From Amborella trichopoda (taxonomy: Eukaryota; Streptophyta; Magnoliopsida; Amborellales; Amborellaceae), in contig NW_006499912.1 of the NCBI RefSeq assembly GCF_000471905.2, positions 4,595,519 through 4,659,518 of the forward strand: a stretch of DNA of 64,000 bases. Direction: 5' to 3'. Numbering within the stretch: the first letter of the stretch is position 1; the number at the start of each line of letters is the position of its first letter. The notes below the pieces were generated by a model, which made no database searches, had not been told where the DNA came from, and saw nothing but the letters and a program-made list of their open reading frames with translations. This document shows positions 1 through 11,666 of the stretch, piece after piece. Made by a program: the position numbers and the translations under genes.

Positions 1-1064
1 ATCGTTTTCCTCAGTATGACCCTGATCTTATAGTCATTTATTATATATTCGAGCACATATTTCTATGGGAAAATACCCTCTAATTCCACTAACATTGAAA
101 ATTCATTGTCCATTCTGGTCATTTCTTTCATTTGAAATGGCAGATGGTGATGGAGAGAGTGGGGTCCACCATTTGGCCCATTCCTTGTGTTGTCTTTTCC
201 AATCTTTGTTCTTTTATCATTTACCCTCATTTCAATGGACAATGGTTGGACCCATTGGAGTATGGTTTTCCAAAGTATAATGGATTGTAGTATACTTTTC
301 ATTTTAGACAAAGTATTTGGAAATCTGTGTCTTGAAAATCTTCTTAATCTGATCTCCTAATGAATTCTTGAAAGTCAAACTTAAATCCTTAGCTGGAAGG
401 AACATACATTTATTTTTCCAGGCACTAGGAGAAGATGAACAACAATGATACGTCTTTGTGATGAAATGCAGTTTGCAACTAGTCATCTTTCAAGTCACAT
501 ACCATCAACAAGCAAGGATGTGATTGATCTCAGTTATGTAAGAATCTATAATTTATTAAAAATTTAGACATCTACTTATACTAGAGATTTTATCATACTC
601 CGTTTCCATTAACAATTATTATTTGTTAAAAGTTTTGACATATACTTAAACTAAAATCTTTATCATAATCAAATGGAGTATCACACCTAGTACCTCAGGA
701 GGGGCATCCATTGGGATTGGACTTTAATTGCATGTAGTAATCCCTAGTATGGCTCGTATCCATTGTCTGCTACCAATAAAGGACTTGAGATGCTCCTTTG
801 GATTACAGTATACCATACTCCACTCAACTCGATTACGGTATTCTTAGCGTACCCCTTTTTTTATTTAAAAGCGTGCTATATTGTCCTCTGGGTTTGTATA
901 TTCAAATTAATGATGCATGAATGGAGTTACAATGGAACCCACTAGTGAGGTTCACATTCTGTTTTGGTGTGTCTCATACCTTTCTCCTTCAGTGTTCTCA
1001 TTTCATCTGACCATCATGATCTATATGACTATATTTATTTATAACCTCCTCTCTTTGTTCACAG
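1..1064. other. Upstream intron or flank of the YqgF-like gene
   Basis: No exon is supported here. The first recognisable exon at 1065 begins in the middle of a codon, so at least one upstream exon exists; most of this stretch is probably intron, with the earlier exons to the left of the window. A short open stretch near 449-535 ends at a GTAAGA that could be a splice donor, but all three frames entering it from the nearest acceptor contain stops, so it is not called. Confidence 0.4.
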
Positions 1065-1695
1065 GGGTTGGAGAGTATATTTGCAAGATGAACATGGGAC
1101 ATCACAGGAGGCTCTGGATTTGATGATTGATATGTAATAACTGTTTGTAATTAGATTACGTTGTTCTCCCTTGTTTAAAAAACTTAACATTTTAGGTTTA
1201 TAGAATATATGTTGGTCTAACAAGGGTGAGGTCCTTAAACTTTCCCTTAACCTGTCCCAAGCCCTAAAAAGGAGGTGGTTTGTGTTAGGTAGCAGCTAAC
1301 ATAAAATTTTGCCAAAACTTTATATGAGTCCTTAGCCGATCCCAAATAGTTGAGAAAAAGACTCTGATAATGATAAGGATTTATAAGATATTTATTAGAA
1401 TTATTTAATAATTGGGATAAGTCTTGGATGATGAGGATATGAAAAAAATTGGCATATTTCTAAATTAAGCAAGTCATGCATAAATTTGCATTTATCCACA
1501 GATGTCATTCTTCTCAAAACTTCTTTCCTATCTCTCGTAATTTTCTTTGCAATTAGATGCCAGTCCTTACTGTCTGTGATGTCTTAAGTTCTTCCCATTT
1601 TTTAGAAATGATTAGTACCTTAGGTCTTTGCTTGTTACTAAATGGCTTACACCGACTATTTACATTCTTTGTTTAACATATATCACCTGAATGGG

Positions 1696-1739
<44 letters not shown>

Positions 1740-2192
1740 TGTTGTGTTCACCTACAATTCATAGTTTGGTAATCAATCTCTGGTGATCTACATTGCTTGA
1801 CTGCCACACATTTATCATCACCGTTGTCATCATGATGTTGACTAGTTAGTCCTTGTTTTTAGGGGGATAAACAGGTCCGCTGGAAAGGGCCGAGTGGATG
1901 CCTATGCTGCAATGGTACGTACTGTATTCTCCCTACATTTGTTAAAAGAGATTGGATGATCATTTAGGTATGTATTTGATAACTAATGTTAATTATATGA
2001 ATGTGGGTTTTGTGGAAGTAGATGGTGTTGCAAAGATATTTTGCATCTTCAGGATGTGAGTTGAGATTGTTCTTCCAAAGAGTTTGGAACTCCAAGAAAA
2101 GCTCAGGAGAGGGCCTCCTAAGGACTTACATTTCTTTGGCAGTGATGAATTTTGTGCAAGAGTTTGATAATTTCTCCCATGGTGGTTTATGA
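1065..2192 (+). CDS. YqgF/RuvX-like RNase H-fold nuclease, last three exons (partial)
   Basis: Three exons are joined by clean GT..AG introns: 1065-1133, 1863-1914 and 2022-2192. The peptide reads GWRVYLQDEHGTSQEALDLM, then IDMGINRSAGKGRVDAYAAM, then MVLQRYFASSG. This matches the C-terminal half of the YqgF/RuvX family (putative pre-16S rRNA nuclease, Holliday-junction-resolvase-like). The Asp-Glu of 'QDEHGTS..EA' corresponds to the family's 'DER.ST.EA' strand, and the Asp of 'GRVDAYAA' to the last acidic residue of the RNase H-like active site. Plant members are nuclear-encoded and likely organellar, but the N-terminus lies outside the window. After 'SSG' the open frame changes character: the plant-like tail 'EIVLPKSLELQEKLRRGPPK' is present in another frame (about 2060-2167), so an indel has occurred or the tail is replaced. 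The in-frame stop is TGA at 2190-2192. The family is a confident call; function of this copy is inferred. Confidence 0.8.
1211..1385 (+). repeat. RTE-type LINE 3' tail remnant
   Basis: The stretch ends with 'ccttagccgatcccaaatag' followed by a GA/TGAT-rich tail. Plant RTE-type LINEs and SINEs derived from them end in this way, and the same kind of ending closes the longer LINE near 25490 in this window. It lies in the first recognised intron of the YqgF-like gene. Confidence 0.5.
1701..1737. repeat. (TC)n microsatellite
   Basis: An uninterrupted run of about 18 TC dinucleotides lies in the intron of the YqgF-like gene, about 125 bp before an exon. It is likely length-polymorphic. Confidence 0.95.
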
Positions 2193-2314
2193 ATCGACAG
2201 TTGGGATTTCTCAAATGTGAATGGGTAATTGAGATGCATTTGAAATGAGCCTTATGAGAGTTCCCCATCCGCACTCCTTTCTTCGTCGAGATTTTTTTTG
2301 TTGAATCATCATTA

Positions 2315-2350
2315 TCGCCCAAGTTTTATCCCAATTAATTGGGGTCGTGT
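2315..2350 (-). repeat. RTE-type LINE/SINE end fragment
   Basis: The sequence 'ttttatcccaattaattggg' is the complement of the standard RTE tail ('ccaattaattgggataaaa'). Only the terminal piece is visible, just downstream of the YqgF-like gene. Confidence 0.5.
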
Positions 2351-2675
2351 TGTTCAGAATTCATGATAAGATGTGGCAAACCTTTGTTGTATATTATTGC
2401 TTATTACCTTTGGCTCAGAGTCTTATGGGACCCCCTTTCTTTCTAATGAATATGTGAAGGGGACCCTCTCTGCCTGTCTATGAACATGTGAGGGATCGTT
2501 TTAAGCCCTACATAAAGCGAGAGCTCGAGACAAGTATCTCATGTCTCACACGAGAGATCACAATGAGATGAAAATTGTAGAAATATTGATCGTTCTAGGT
2601 CCACGTAGAGAGAGAGAGAGAGAGCACATTGAGACAAGTGTCTCACCCATCTCCTATTGGAAAAAGAAGATAATG

Positions 2676-3028
2676 AGTTGCAAGCTAGGGCTGGTTGGCC
2701 TGGCTCGGCCTAGAAAAAAATAAGGCTTGGGCTACAAGATGTCTCTTGAGTGTTGGGCCATTATGGCCTGAGGACATGGCTAGGTTGGGTGTGGGCCAGG
2801 TCCACAACCGGGCTGACCTATCTTGCCTTTTTTTCTTTTTTCTTTTTTTCTCCTTTCATTTATTTTTATTGCATTTGGACTGGCCCACCTCTGCCTCTTC
2901 CAAAATGTATAGGGGGCTTGGGCTAAGGCCTCTTCATCCATGTTTGGGTTTGGCATGGCTTATGTTGGCCTTATAGGGACTAGGGTCAGGGATGACTTGG
3001 TCCAAGCCTGCCCTATTTAGAACCCTAA
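2676..3028. repeat. GGCC-rich short element (family 2)
   Basis: It starts near 'agggctggttggcctggctc' and ends near 'gcctgccctatttagaaccc'. The interior alternates GGCC/GGGCT and GGCCC motifs around a T-rich core, giving an imperfect palindrome. A related element lies at about 60050-60770. This looks like a non-autonomous repeat; the open frames across it are incidental. Confidence 0.5.
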
Positions 3029-3360
3029 TATGTACCTCTCACTGAAAAATCTAGGGGCATATCCCTCAATTTTATACGGTAGAACTGTTTTTTTTTTTTT
3101 TGGTAAGTTAGTTGGGGAGAAGGCCTTTTACCTATTTTTTATTAATAAGTAAAAATATAAAGTTTACAGCTCATTACTTTACAACTGGGTACATGTGCCA
3201 GATTATGAGTTAAAGCAAAGCAAAGCAAATAAAATCTAGCGGACAAGAACGCCAAATAGTAGCTTCTCGACGAGATGTAGCCTCTTTACAAGAATATAGT
3301 ACAATGTACTTGAAATCTCAAAAAACTCAATGGAAATAAATATGACATCCGACATACACC

Positions 3361-3455
3361 TTTGGATATTTGGGAAAAAGATTAGTAGGAAATGGCATTG
3401 TAGGACTTTTGGATCTATGGGAAAAAGATTAGTAGGAAATGGTATTGTAGGGAAA
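3361..3455. repeat. Small tandem duplication (about 50 bp x2)
   Basis: The motif 'gggaaaaagattagtaggaa' followed by 'atggNattgtaggg' occurs twice in a row, near 3371 and near 3420. It is noncoding and lies between two dispersed repeats. Confidence 0.7.
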
Positions 3456-3705
3456 TTGTTTATTTTTGGTATTTGGGTCCAAGATCAAGGCGATGATGAT
3501 GATGATAATCTAGGATGGAATTTTTTTATATTTGGTAGAAAATCGTTTTCTTTATTTTGAGGCCAAAATAGAAAATCAGATAAATGTATTTCCTTGAATT
3601 CGCTGAAGTCTTTTTCCCCATTAGTTTTCCTTCACGGAGCTAAAGCCTTACTTACTTAAAACACACTCACACACACACTTTCTCTCTCAGCGCCCCTTCT
3701 CGAGT

Positions 3706-4026
3706 GGGGCTGTTAACGCAGACCCAACCTGACGAGGTCCAACTTAGACCCAGACCCAACCCGGTTTGGGATAAATATAGTTATATATTGTGATAACTAT
3801 TAATTTATATATATCATGTACTTATTATATAAATGTTGGGTCGGGTTGGGTTGACCTTGCCTTGGACTCGATCCCATAGGGACCGAGTTGAACATGGCTC
3901 GACCCTAGCCCGATCAAAGTTTAGTAGATCTAGACCCCACCTGCCAGATCCATTATCTAGGTCTAGACCTAGACCTGGTCGGGTCAACTGATGGGGTAAC
4001 AGGTCAACCATTTCCCACCCCTAGTC
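3706..4026. repeat. GGGTC/GACCC-rich MITE-like element (family 1)
   Basis: The interior is built of short GACCC and GGGTC motifs in opposite orientations, so it can fold on itself. The right end reads 'ccatttcccacccctag', the complement of the 'aggggtgg..aatgg' start seen in related copies at 4578 and 5738. Confidence 0.5.
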
Positions 4027-4577
4027 TCATATTCCTAGAGCTTAAGTTTAGTAGGGTTATGCTTGATGATCTTTTTACCACTAATTTAGGTGAAAATTTC
4101 AATCGGTTTTAAGGGCCAATGTATCTAAGTTTATGGAAGGGTGCATCAAAATGGTTAACAATTGAAAATATATTTTCTAGAAAATCAATTTTGCAAGAAA
4201 TGTATTTTATAGAAAATAGATTTTTTCGGACCTCCTGATTTCTCAGTGGTGTGGGGGAAAATTATGTAACCACTTCCATTAACCTTAGGTCATAAATACA
4301 ATACTCTATGATTTATTCATTCATTTTCTCATTTTCATTTTTTGTACAGCTCTATAATATGAAGTTTGCACAAATTTTGTATAACTAAATTTAATAGGGA
4401 TGTAGTTGCTTCTGTTTGGTTTAAAGAAATAATCTTAGAATTTAATGGGTAGTTCGGGTCCTTATATATACAAAAACTGTTTTAACATATATCCAAGATC
4501 TACGATAAGCTAGGCTGTTTGGACGCATTTTGAGGCCCCAAATCCTGGTTTTGCATATCCCCATTAGGTCCCAAATA

Positions 4578-4757
4578 GGAGTGGCAATGGGTAAGGTTCG
4601 ATTGGACATGGATTTAGACCCGAATAGTATTCAGGTCCAACTTTTAGATCCGGACCCGACCTTTTCGGGTCCAAACTTTGGACCCATACCCAGACTTGAG
4701 GTCCGGTCTACCCGTTGGGTCCTGGGTCTGATCGGGTCCATTGCCACCTCTAGTCCC
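4578..4757. repeat. GGGTC/GACCC-rich MITE-like element (family 1)
   Basis: It begins 'ggagtggcaatgggtaagg' and ends 'gggtccattgccacctctag'. The termini are inverted repeats of each other (GGAGTGGCAATGGG against CCATTGCCACCTCT). The interior repeats GGGTC and GACCC. At about 180 bp this is the most compact copy of the family in the window. Confidence 0.6.
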
Positions 4758-4934
4758 AAATTGTGCATACACTCCATTCGAGCTAAAAGATCTAGAATGA
4801 GTTCTTCCATCCCTTATGCCAAACATACCCATGGTTTCCTAAACTAGGCTATACAAAGTTACAAAGTATGTAAGCGTCATATTACAAATTATACATATAA
4901 AATACAAACGAGAAAGTGAATTAATAAAGGTTGT

Positions 4935-5335
4935 GGGTTGTATAGGGTTGCAACCTTAAAAAATCAAAGTAAATGCATCTCCAAATTGTCATGAGATACA
5001 ATTTTGGTATCGAAAATTTTTAGGATGGTGCAAGAATCTATTTCTATCTCTAATCATAAAATTATAAACTAAAAAAGGGTCCAAATCAAGCATATGTACA
5101 AACACATGAAAATCTTAAAAATAGATGGTTCAAATAATGTGTGGTAAGATGCACTATTTTTAGGATTTGAAATCTCTTTTTTGTCTCCTTAGCTATCAAC
5201 TTGATGTTGAGATGATCAATTAGATATGTTTTCAATATCAAAATAGACTTTTTCAAAGGATTTTAAAGGTGCACCTTAATTCTACATTTAGTTCTATATT
5301 TTAAGTGCCAACATTATATAAACTTTTTCTATCAA
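4935..5335. repeat. Copy 1 of a MITE-like family
   Basis: The copy runs from 'aaccttaaaaaatcaaagt' to 'aaaggtgcaccttaattcta' plus an AT-rich end. The same ordered blocks (AATCAAAGTAA; 'cacctctaaa'; 'atgttgagatgatcaatt'; 'aggtgcaccttaattctac') recur at 31262, 59765 and 63440. The ends are loosely inverted. No coding capacity is seen. Confidence 0.65.
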
Positions 5336-5737
5336 TAAATTTTGGAAAAAAATTTCATGCGGCAGGGACCACATTTCTACATTTGTGGTCCCCCGGATAT
5401 AAAGCATTCACCTTCAAGATGGACGCAAATAGGTGGTCCTTCTGAAAACAATTGAAACTAATGGTCCAAATAGTTTTCTTAATAGAACTACTATTTTTAA
5501 TTTTCAAAATTTATTTATTTTTTCATATTCATGATTTCCATATTACAGATTACATGCCTGTCCTAAAAAATTAGGCTAAGAAATCCATCTCAAAAATAGA
5601 TATTTAAGAGGTGACTCATTTCTACATAGACTCGTAGAAATTGTGTCCATAAATTTTATAGCACAATTTATTTTCTAAAATTAGTGGAAAATGCTTAAGT
5701 TCCACTCGTCTTTAAGAAATGAAGAGCATATCATCTC

Positions 5738-6048
5738 AAGGGGTGACAATGGACCCAGACTTAAGGGGTAGACTCAATCTAGGTCCAGGTACGGATCTAA
5801 AAATTGTACTCAGAGGGTTGGGTCTAGGTCCAAATCTTGGACCCAAATATTTTATGGGTCCAAAAATTATACCTGGTAGGTCTGGTTCCGGGTAGAGCAA
5901 TACTTTTCGGGTCTCAATATCTGAAATATATTTAAATATAGTTAAATACATTTTGATTTTTGGTTGGGTTTAGGTCCCACCGTCCCACACTACATTTTTT
6001 GGTTCGAGTCCGGGTCCGGGTCGGGGTCCGTAACCCGTTGCCATCGTT
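5738..6048. repeat. GGGTC/GACCC-rich MITE-like element (family 1)
   Basis: It starts 'aggggtgacaatggaccc' and ends 'gtaacccgttgccatcg', with terminal inversion as in the copy at 4578. The interior is GGGTC-rich. It ends immediately before the possible leader exon at about 6076. Confidence 0.55.
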
Positions 6049-6075
6049 ACAGACATCTGAAATATCAAATAAGAA

Positions 6076-6365
6076 GGAAGAAGCGTTACGCTGAATTAAT
6101 GGCGAGTAGCAGCAGCGCAGTGGCAAGAGAGGGTTAAGCGGTAACCCCGATTGCTATCTTTCCTCGTCTGTCTATCCCGTTTTCCATTTTCGCCGTTGTT
6201 CCCATCCTCGTCTGTAGCACTACCATCGTGTTTTTCTATATTTATTTTCTACATCGTATTGACTATGTACTCTGCAGATAAAGCCTTCTGTTGTTGATCA
6301 TTACGGTTTGAGGCTTGTGGTCTCCATTTCAACAGAGGTGTCTTGATTCATTCTGATTTCAGCAG
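6076..6365 (+). other. Possible 5' leader (UTR) of the gene at 11667
   Basis: This G+C-richer stretch contains a short open frame, ATGGCGAGTAGCAGCAGC..., ending after 12 codons, a possible acceptor 'actctgcag' near 6277, and a donor-like 'cagcag|gtattt' at 6365/6366. It could be a transcribed leader spliced to the acceptor-like 'ttattctgtcag' just before exon 1 at 11667. No coding link is visible, so this is a weak inference that only transcripts can settle. Confidence 0.25.
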
Positions 6366-7434
6366 GTATTTCTCCATTGCATTAGGTATTTCTCCATTGC
6401 ATTTTCTTTACTATAGTGCTTTTTGTTTTCCGAGTTCTTCCATTCTTGCAAATGGGGGTTGGTTTTTCCTGGTGTTTTCTCCTAATGGATTCTTACAACC
6501 TAATTTAAAAAATATAAGTTGAAAGGGATTTAATAGAAGGGATTTTGGGGGCATTTCGGAGCTTGAATCTTCATCTCAAGCTCCATCTCCACGAGAGAGA
6601 GAGCAAATGAGCCCTGGTTTTCCTGTGTTTTTTGTGTGTAAAAATAATTCTTCTCAGGCTCCTTCTCTTCTTCACGATTTTTAGCTAACTAGAGAGAGAG
6701 GGAGAGCAAGGGAATGCGAATTTTTGTGGGTTTGCATCTTTGTTTTTTTTTTTTTGTGACATTTGTTTCCCTGAATCTGATGTTATGGCCAGTGTGCATT
6801 AATTAATGTGGCATTTTTGTTTATATATTTTTGTGGATTTCTATATTTTGGATCACTCTGGAAATCTGATTTTTTTGGTTGGGTGTTTTCCATTGTTCGC
6901 TTTATCCTTTCTCAATGTGGAGTTATTTTTTATTCTTGATAATATGGTTGTTTGATTGTATGGAATCGTTTATTCTTGTTTGATTGTATGATGCACGCAA
7001 GCACCTTGAGGTTGATGGGCTTATGTATGCAAATCTAATTGCCCTTGTTTGATTGTTTGAAATCTGATTGTTATTGTTTGATTGTATGATGCCTGCAACA
7101 CCTTGAGGTTTATTGTATGATGCATGCAAATCTATTGTTCTGGTTTTATTGTATGATGCATGCAATCGTTTGATTGGATTTTTTGTTTGATGGAGTTGGT
7201 TGTGCTTGCCTCTGGACACTGCATCTATGATATAGCATGCTCAATTATTATTCCTTGCTATCATGTCATACTCAATTAAAGCCAGGGGTGGGAAATATTA
7301 TGGACTGTCTAATGCAGTGAAAAGGGGGATCTGCACATAGTGCAGTGTGGAGTCCATCTTAGGTAATATCTTGTTTAGCAAATGTTTACTAGAGGTTTTT
7401 AGGCTTTTGAAGGCAATCAAATACCAATTTAACT

Positions 7435-7825
7435 CAAAGATGTCTTCATGTTAAATAACATATGTCTCTATGTTAATGAAACTGATGCAATATGAAAGAC
7501 AAACTTTCCGATGATGCTCCCATCGGATAGCTTGAATAGCGTATCATACCGTTGAGTATGCGCACATCACATTTTGTTTCTCTTATCTTTTATCTATAGG
7601 ATCACTACTGGATCGAAAAGAGGAATGGTACAAAGATGATGTGATTCTCCAAACATAACCCTCACAAAAAACTCTTTTTTTCTTCCTTCCTTTTGTTATT
7701 TGTTAAATATAAAATAAAAATGTGTCTTCATGTTAAACTGATGCAATTAATGAAACTGATGCAAATATGAAAGACAAACTTTCCGATGATGCTCCCATCT
7801 CCCATCATCAGATGGCTTAAATATG
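7435..7825 (+). repeat. Pair of direct repeats (about 105 bp)
   Basis: A block with 'atgaaactgatgcaa', 'atgaaagacaaactttccg' and 'atgatgctcccatc' occurs near 7435-7545 and again near 7718-7825, about 280 bp apart, with small indels. It is a local segmental duplication with no coding content. Confidence 0.75.
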
Positions 7826-10429
7826 GTATACTGTGTAGCATTATATATGTTCCTGCTAAATTGTTGTGAGAAATATGCACAAAATAATTATTAGCATTTA
7901 CAAAAATAAGCAATACATGGTCCATGAAGATACTATTTATTAATTCTAGTTCTTTGTAGTTTTTTACTATATATAAAAAGTCAACATATTTCTCAAAAAA
8001 AAAATAAAATTCCTGTGGTGTGGCCCTAACCAAGACCTTGTATTGTAGATACTGTGTGGCTATTTTGACGGTGTTTGGCTGGTTTTCAGTTTTTCAATGC
8101 CAATTCAAGTTCTTGAAGGTAGTTTTAGAGAGAGAAAGTGAAAACCAATAGAATATTGAGTTTCTCCTATATTTTCAATTCTTGACTCTTCTACATGACC
8201 TTGGGATTGAGTCTCAAGAACCCATGGGCTAACCACTGTCATTCTCATAAGGAATCCAAGTTTTTGGCAGCAAAATTAGTAAAAGCTGCAGTAAAATATA
8301 TTTTACAGGTTTAAACTAAAAATTATAAAAGAATCTGAAAAATAAGTACTATTTGCTTTGTTTTTGTTCCCTCTACATTTGAATTGCCAATTAAAATGCT
8401 GCTTCTGTATTGGCACATTGTCACTCTGAAATTTGATAAGTGTTCAAAGATGGTGAATGCCGCTTTTCTTCCATGGTGTGCTCACTGAAAATTTGATTGT
8501 ATATTCTGTTTTTTTTTTCTTTTTTCCTTTCTGCTTTGGATAATTATGGTTTTGGTTACTCGTATGCTTTAAGAGAGTGCAAGTCCACTATGTCGTGAGC
8601 CGCTTTCTTGGTCGAAATCGGTATCATGTATTAGAACCTTTTCCTTTATAGGATCCTAATGATTGTAGAATCTACACCATGCTCCTTTTATCACTTTTTT
8701 TATTTTTTATTTTTATATTTATGGCTGTTTTTTGGATGTTTAATATGTTCTTTCCATAAGGGACTGTAGAAGACATGCATAATATGCTATAGTAAGTTTT
8801 AAAGCTCTTTCTATTGAAAACGATATTGTTGTATATTGCAATGTGCTGTATATTGCAATAATGTTGTATATTTTTCAAATCAAAGAAGAAGTGATACATA
8901 GAAAACAATGAAATAATGTTGGATCGTGCATTGTTGCTGTATAATCAATAGTGTGGACGTGCAATAGAGAGTGTGTGTGAGAGAGACAGTGTATTTGTGT
9001 GTATCCAAATTCGATCTTAAAATGATCTAAGAAATAAGATCTGAACCTTCTAATTTGTTTATCATATTGTAGATGCCTTATTTCCAGGAAATCATTTTTA
9101 TTGTCCATATACTATATGCAATAATTAACCTATGAAATGGACAGCTAACAAGTTTAACTGCAAATTGCCAAAACCTGGTTTTCAACTTAGTAGAGCCAAT
9201 CATGGGATTTGTTATATATTGGGTTCTTCGAAAAGCTATCCAAATAGATTGTAGCTAAACCAGGTTTTACATATACTAGAATCTGCATACCTAGGTTTTG
9301 AGGCATATCCAGGATTTACGTATCGGAAACCCTGAATGACTCAATTATGAGTTCACCTTTTTGAAGAGATAAATTGTCTTGGGCACAGTGCAGTGTATTA
9401 GTGCTAATTGATTTTGAGTTTCGATTGATGTGGTTTTATGCGTTTTTAGGCAAGTTATCTTATTGGTCTGGTAATATTTCATTTTGTGGGCTATTTATGG
9501 GATTTTAAAGCATTTTGTGAAATACTCATTTGGGATCTGCTCTGTATTTAAAAAAATGTAATTTTATTTTTAGACAGAATTTTGTACTGTTTTAATCTTT
9601 TTGCTTACAAGCTTGGAATATAAAACTGGAACTGTTCGGGCTTTATATAAAAGGCTTTGGAAATGCTGGTTGTTGAAATCATCACTTATCATTTTTTTTG
9701 ACTTGTTGATGGGTAGTAGGTAGCAATGGAACCTGTGACCTCATTTTATTTAGGGCACTTTTAAGTAGCTTCAAGAGTACACAGTTGGAAAGGGCTTATT
9801 TTATGGGTAGTTTGTAAGAAATTTGGAATTATTGAAAGCAAATTACTCACAGAATTCAGCTTTGTTTTGTTGGGAACTAAAGTTGATTTGGGATTTATGG
9901 GTTTCAATTATGAATAATAAATCATTTATGAAAAGTGATTAAAAATTTGGTTCGGTGAACCATTGGCTTCCCTGTCCATATGTTTGAAATATATCTTTAA
10001 AGAGCAAACATTCTCCTAGTCAGTTCCCCACTTATTCTCCTCTTACTTTTGCACCCCATGGAATAGCTCAGGGAAACTTTTAGGGCGTGTTTGATAACAG
10101 TGGGAACTTGCCAATACTGTTCATGTTTTGTGTTTGATAAAAAAAAGGAAGTTCAAATGGGAACTTCACCGTACTGTTCATCTTCCTATCTTGGTGTGTA
10201 AAAAAGTTCCGACCAAAATGTCGGAACTTAAAATTGGAAGTTCAATAAGAACTTCACCCCCGATATTTCTTGCCCTCATCACACCAACGATGCCGTCATC
10301 GTTCTTGCCCTAATCGCACCAACGAAGCTGCTTCTTCCTCTCCTCAGGTCTCTTGCCCCCAACGAAGTTGCCTACTCCTCTCCTCAGGTCTCTTGCCCTC
10401 AATGCTCGCTCAACCAACTCATCCTCTCC

Positions 10430-10985
10430 TCCTCTCCCAGGTCTCTTGCCCTCATCTCCGCCATTGCTGCAAACTTGGAGCTCAGAGAAAGCTATAGTGA
10501 GTTATTTTTTTCCATATTTTTTTTTTTTAGAGCTCAAAGAAGATGACCCCAGATCTTTGAATTTATTTCTGATTTAGGTTTCTTTTTAATCTTTCTTTAT
10601 AAGCTCAAAGATGATTAATCCCAAATCTAGAGAGAGCATTTTAAGTTGGTTTTATTTTTCTTTTTTTCTTTGTGCTCAACGAAGAAAAAACCCATATTTA
10701 CAGAGTGTATCACCTCCTCTCCGCAGGTCTCTTGCCCTCATCGCCCCATTGCTGCAAGCTTAGAGCTCAGAGAAAACTATGGTGAGTTGTATTTTTCCTA
10801 TTTTTATATTTTTTAGGGCTCAAAGAAGATGACCCCAGATCTTTACCAATTTTTGATTAATCCCAAGTCTATAGATAGCATTTTTAGTTGATTTTCTTTT
10901 TTCTTTTCTTTTTTTCCTTTCTGCTCAAAGAAGAAAACCCTCATATTTACAGAGTGTATTTTTTTTATTTAGGCTTCATTTTTTT
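10430..10985 (+). repeat. Tandem duplication (about 280 bp x2)
   Basis: The block runs from 'caggtctcttgccctcat', 'ccattgctgcaa' and 'gagctcagagaaa' through 'ctcaaagaagatgacccca' to 'atatttacagagtgtat'. It is present near 10438-10710 and again near 10724-10960, with scattered differences. A partial third start, 'caggtctcttgcc', lies upstream near 10385. The open frames here reflect the repeat and are not supported as a gene. Confidence 0.7.
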
Positions 10986-11221
10986 GTTTAAGCTCAACAA
11001 AAGAACAACCCAAACATACAATAAGTTTTCCTTTTTCTATTTTTTTTTTCTGTTTAATCTCACTTAAGAAGAGAAGCTCGTATACCATTTTTCACTGGTT
11101 CCTTGCTGGTTTTACTATTTTTTCTATTGTTGTTACATTGCTGGTTCCTCATTGTTATGCGATGTGATCTCAAAGAAGAGTAGCCTGTTAAATGGTTTAT
11201 TTTGTAATTTTTTTTTGGTTA

Positions 11222-11438
11222 TTTCACAAGGAGGGAATCATTTGAAAATCCAACAATGTCTTCAACAAAATAATGTTAAAAGTTAACATTTCTTTTTGAT
11301 CAATACAATGAGAATTTCTTCATTATTAGACTTTGAATCCTCCATACTTTCATCAATAAAAATGCTAGGCATATCCTCAATTATCTCAACTTTTTTAGCA
11401 GATTGATCTATAAATACATCTACTCGTTTCTACGAAGA
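11222..11438 (-). repeat. Inverted piece of the retroelement interior
   Basis: This block is the reverse complement of about 17033-17240 in the LTR retroelement downstream, with high identity by eye. Matching marks include 'ggagggaatcatttgaaaat', 'cttcaacaaaataatg' and 'gatctataaatacatctac'. It lies directly before the upstream flank of exon 1 at 11667. The 5' flank of this gene therefore contains retroelement-derived DNA, and exons 1-3 are enclosed by an inverted repeat pair. Confidence 0.85.
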
Positions 11439-11666
11439 TTTATCAAGAGGCCGGCATTTCCACATATGCGGGGTTGGCGCATAGAAACCGGGTCCTTGTG
11501 TTCCTCAGCAAATCGCACCGAAAATTTCTTGTAGAGTTTAGAAATTAGTAGAGTCACAAATAAAAACACTGATTTTTCAAGCGTCCCCTTGAGCTCGATA
11601 AAATTTTGTTAGAGAAAAGCTGAATATTATTCTGTCAGAGAGAGAGAGAGAGCTCTGGTTAATAGG

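Larger units (their letters stand above)
6366..11221. other. Long noncoding stretch with local direct repeats
   Basis: No exon or transposon protein is recognised. It holds poly-T runs, AG/TC tracts and two sets of direct repeats annotated separately. If the leader at 6076 is real this is a 5' UTR intron; otherwise it is intergenic. Confidence 0.4.

Noticed and set aside
304..535. Possible upstream exon of the YqgF-like gene
   Set aside because: The acceptor near 420 leads into stops in all frames, and the peptide FATSHLSSHIPSTSKD does not match the part of YqgF expected before GWRVYLQ.
2541..2976. Open frames of 60 and 93 codons
   Set aside because: They cover a GGCC-rich dispersed repeat and an AG microsatellite; the residues are repeat composition.
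10128..10577. Three overlapping open frames rich in Ser/Pro/Leu
   Set aside because: They lie in a tandemly duplicated TC-rich block, in different frames, with no conserved reading between the two copies.
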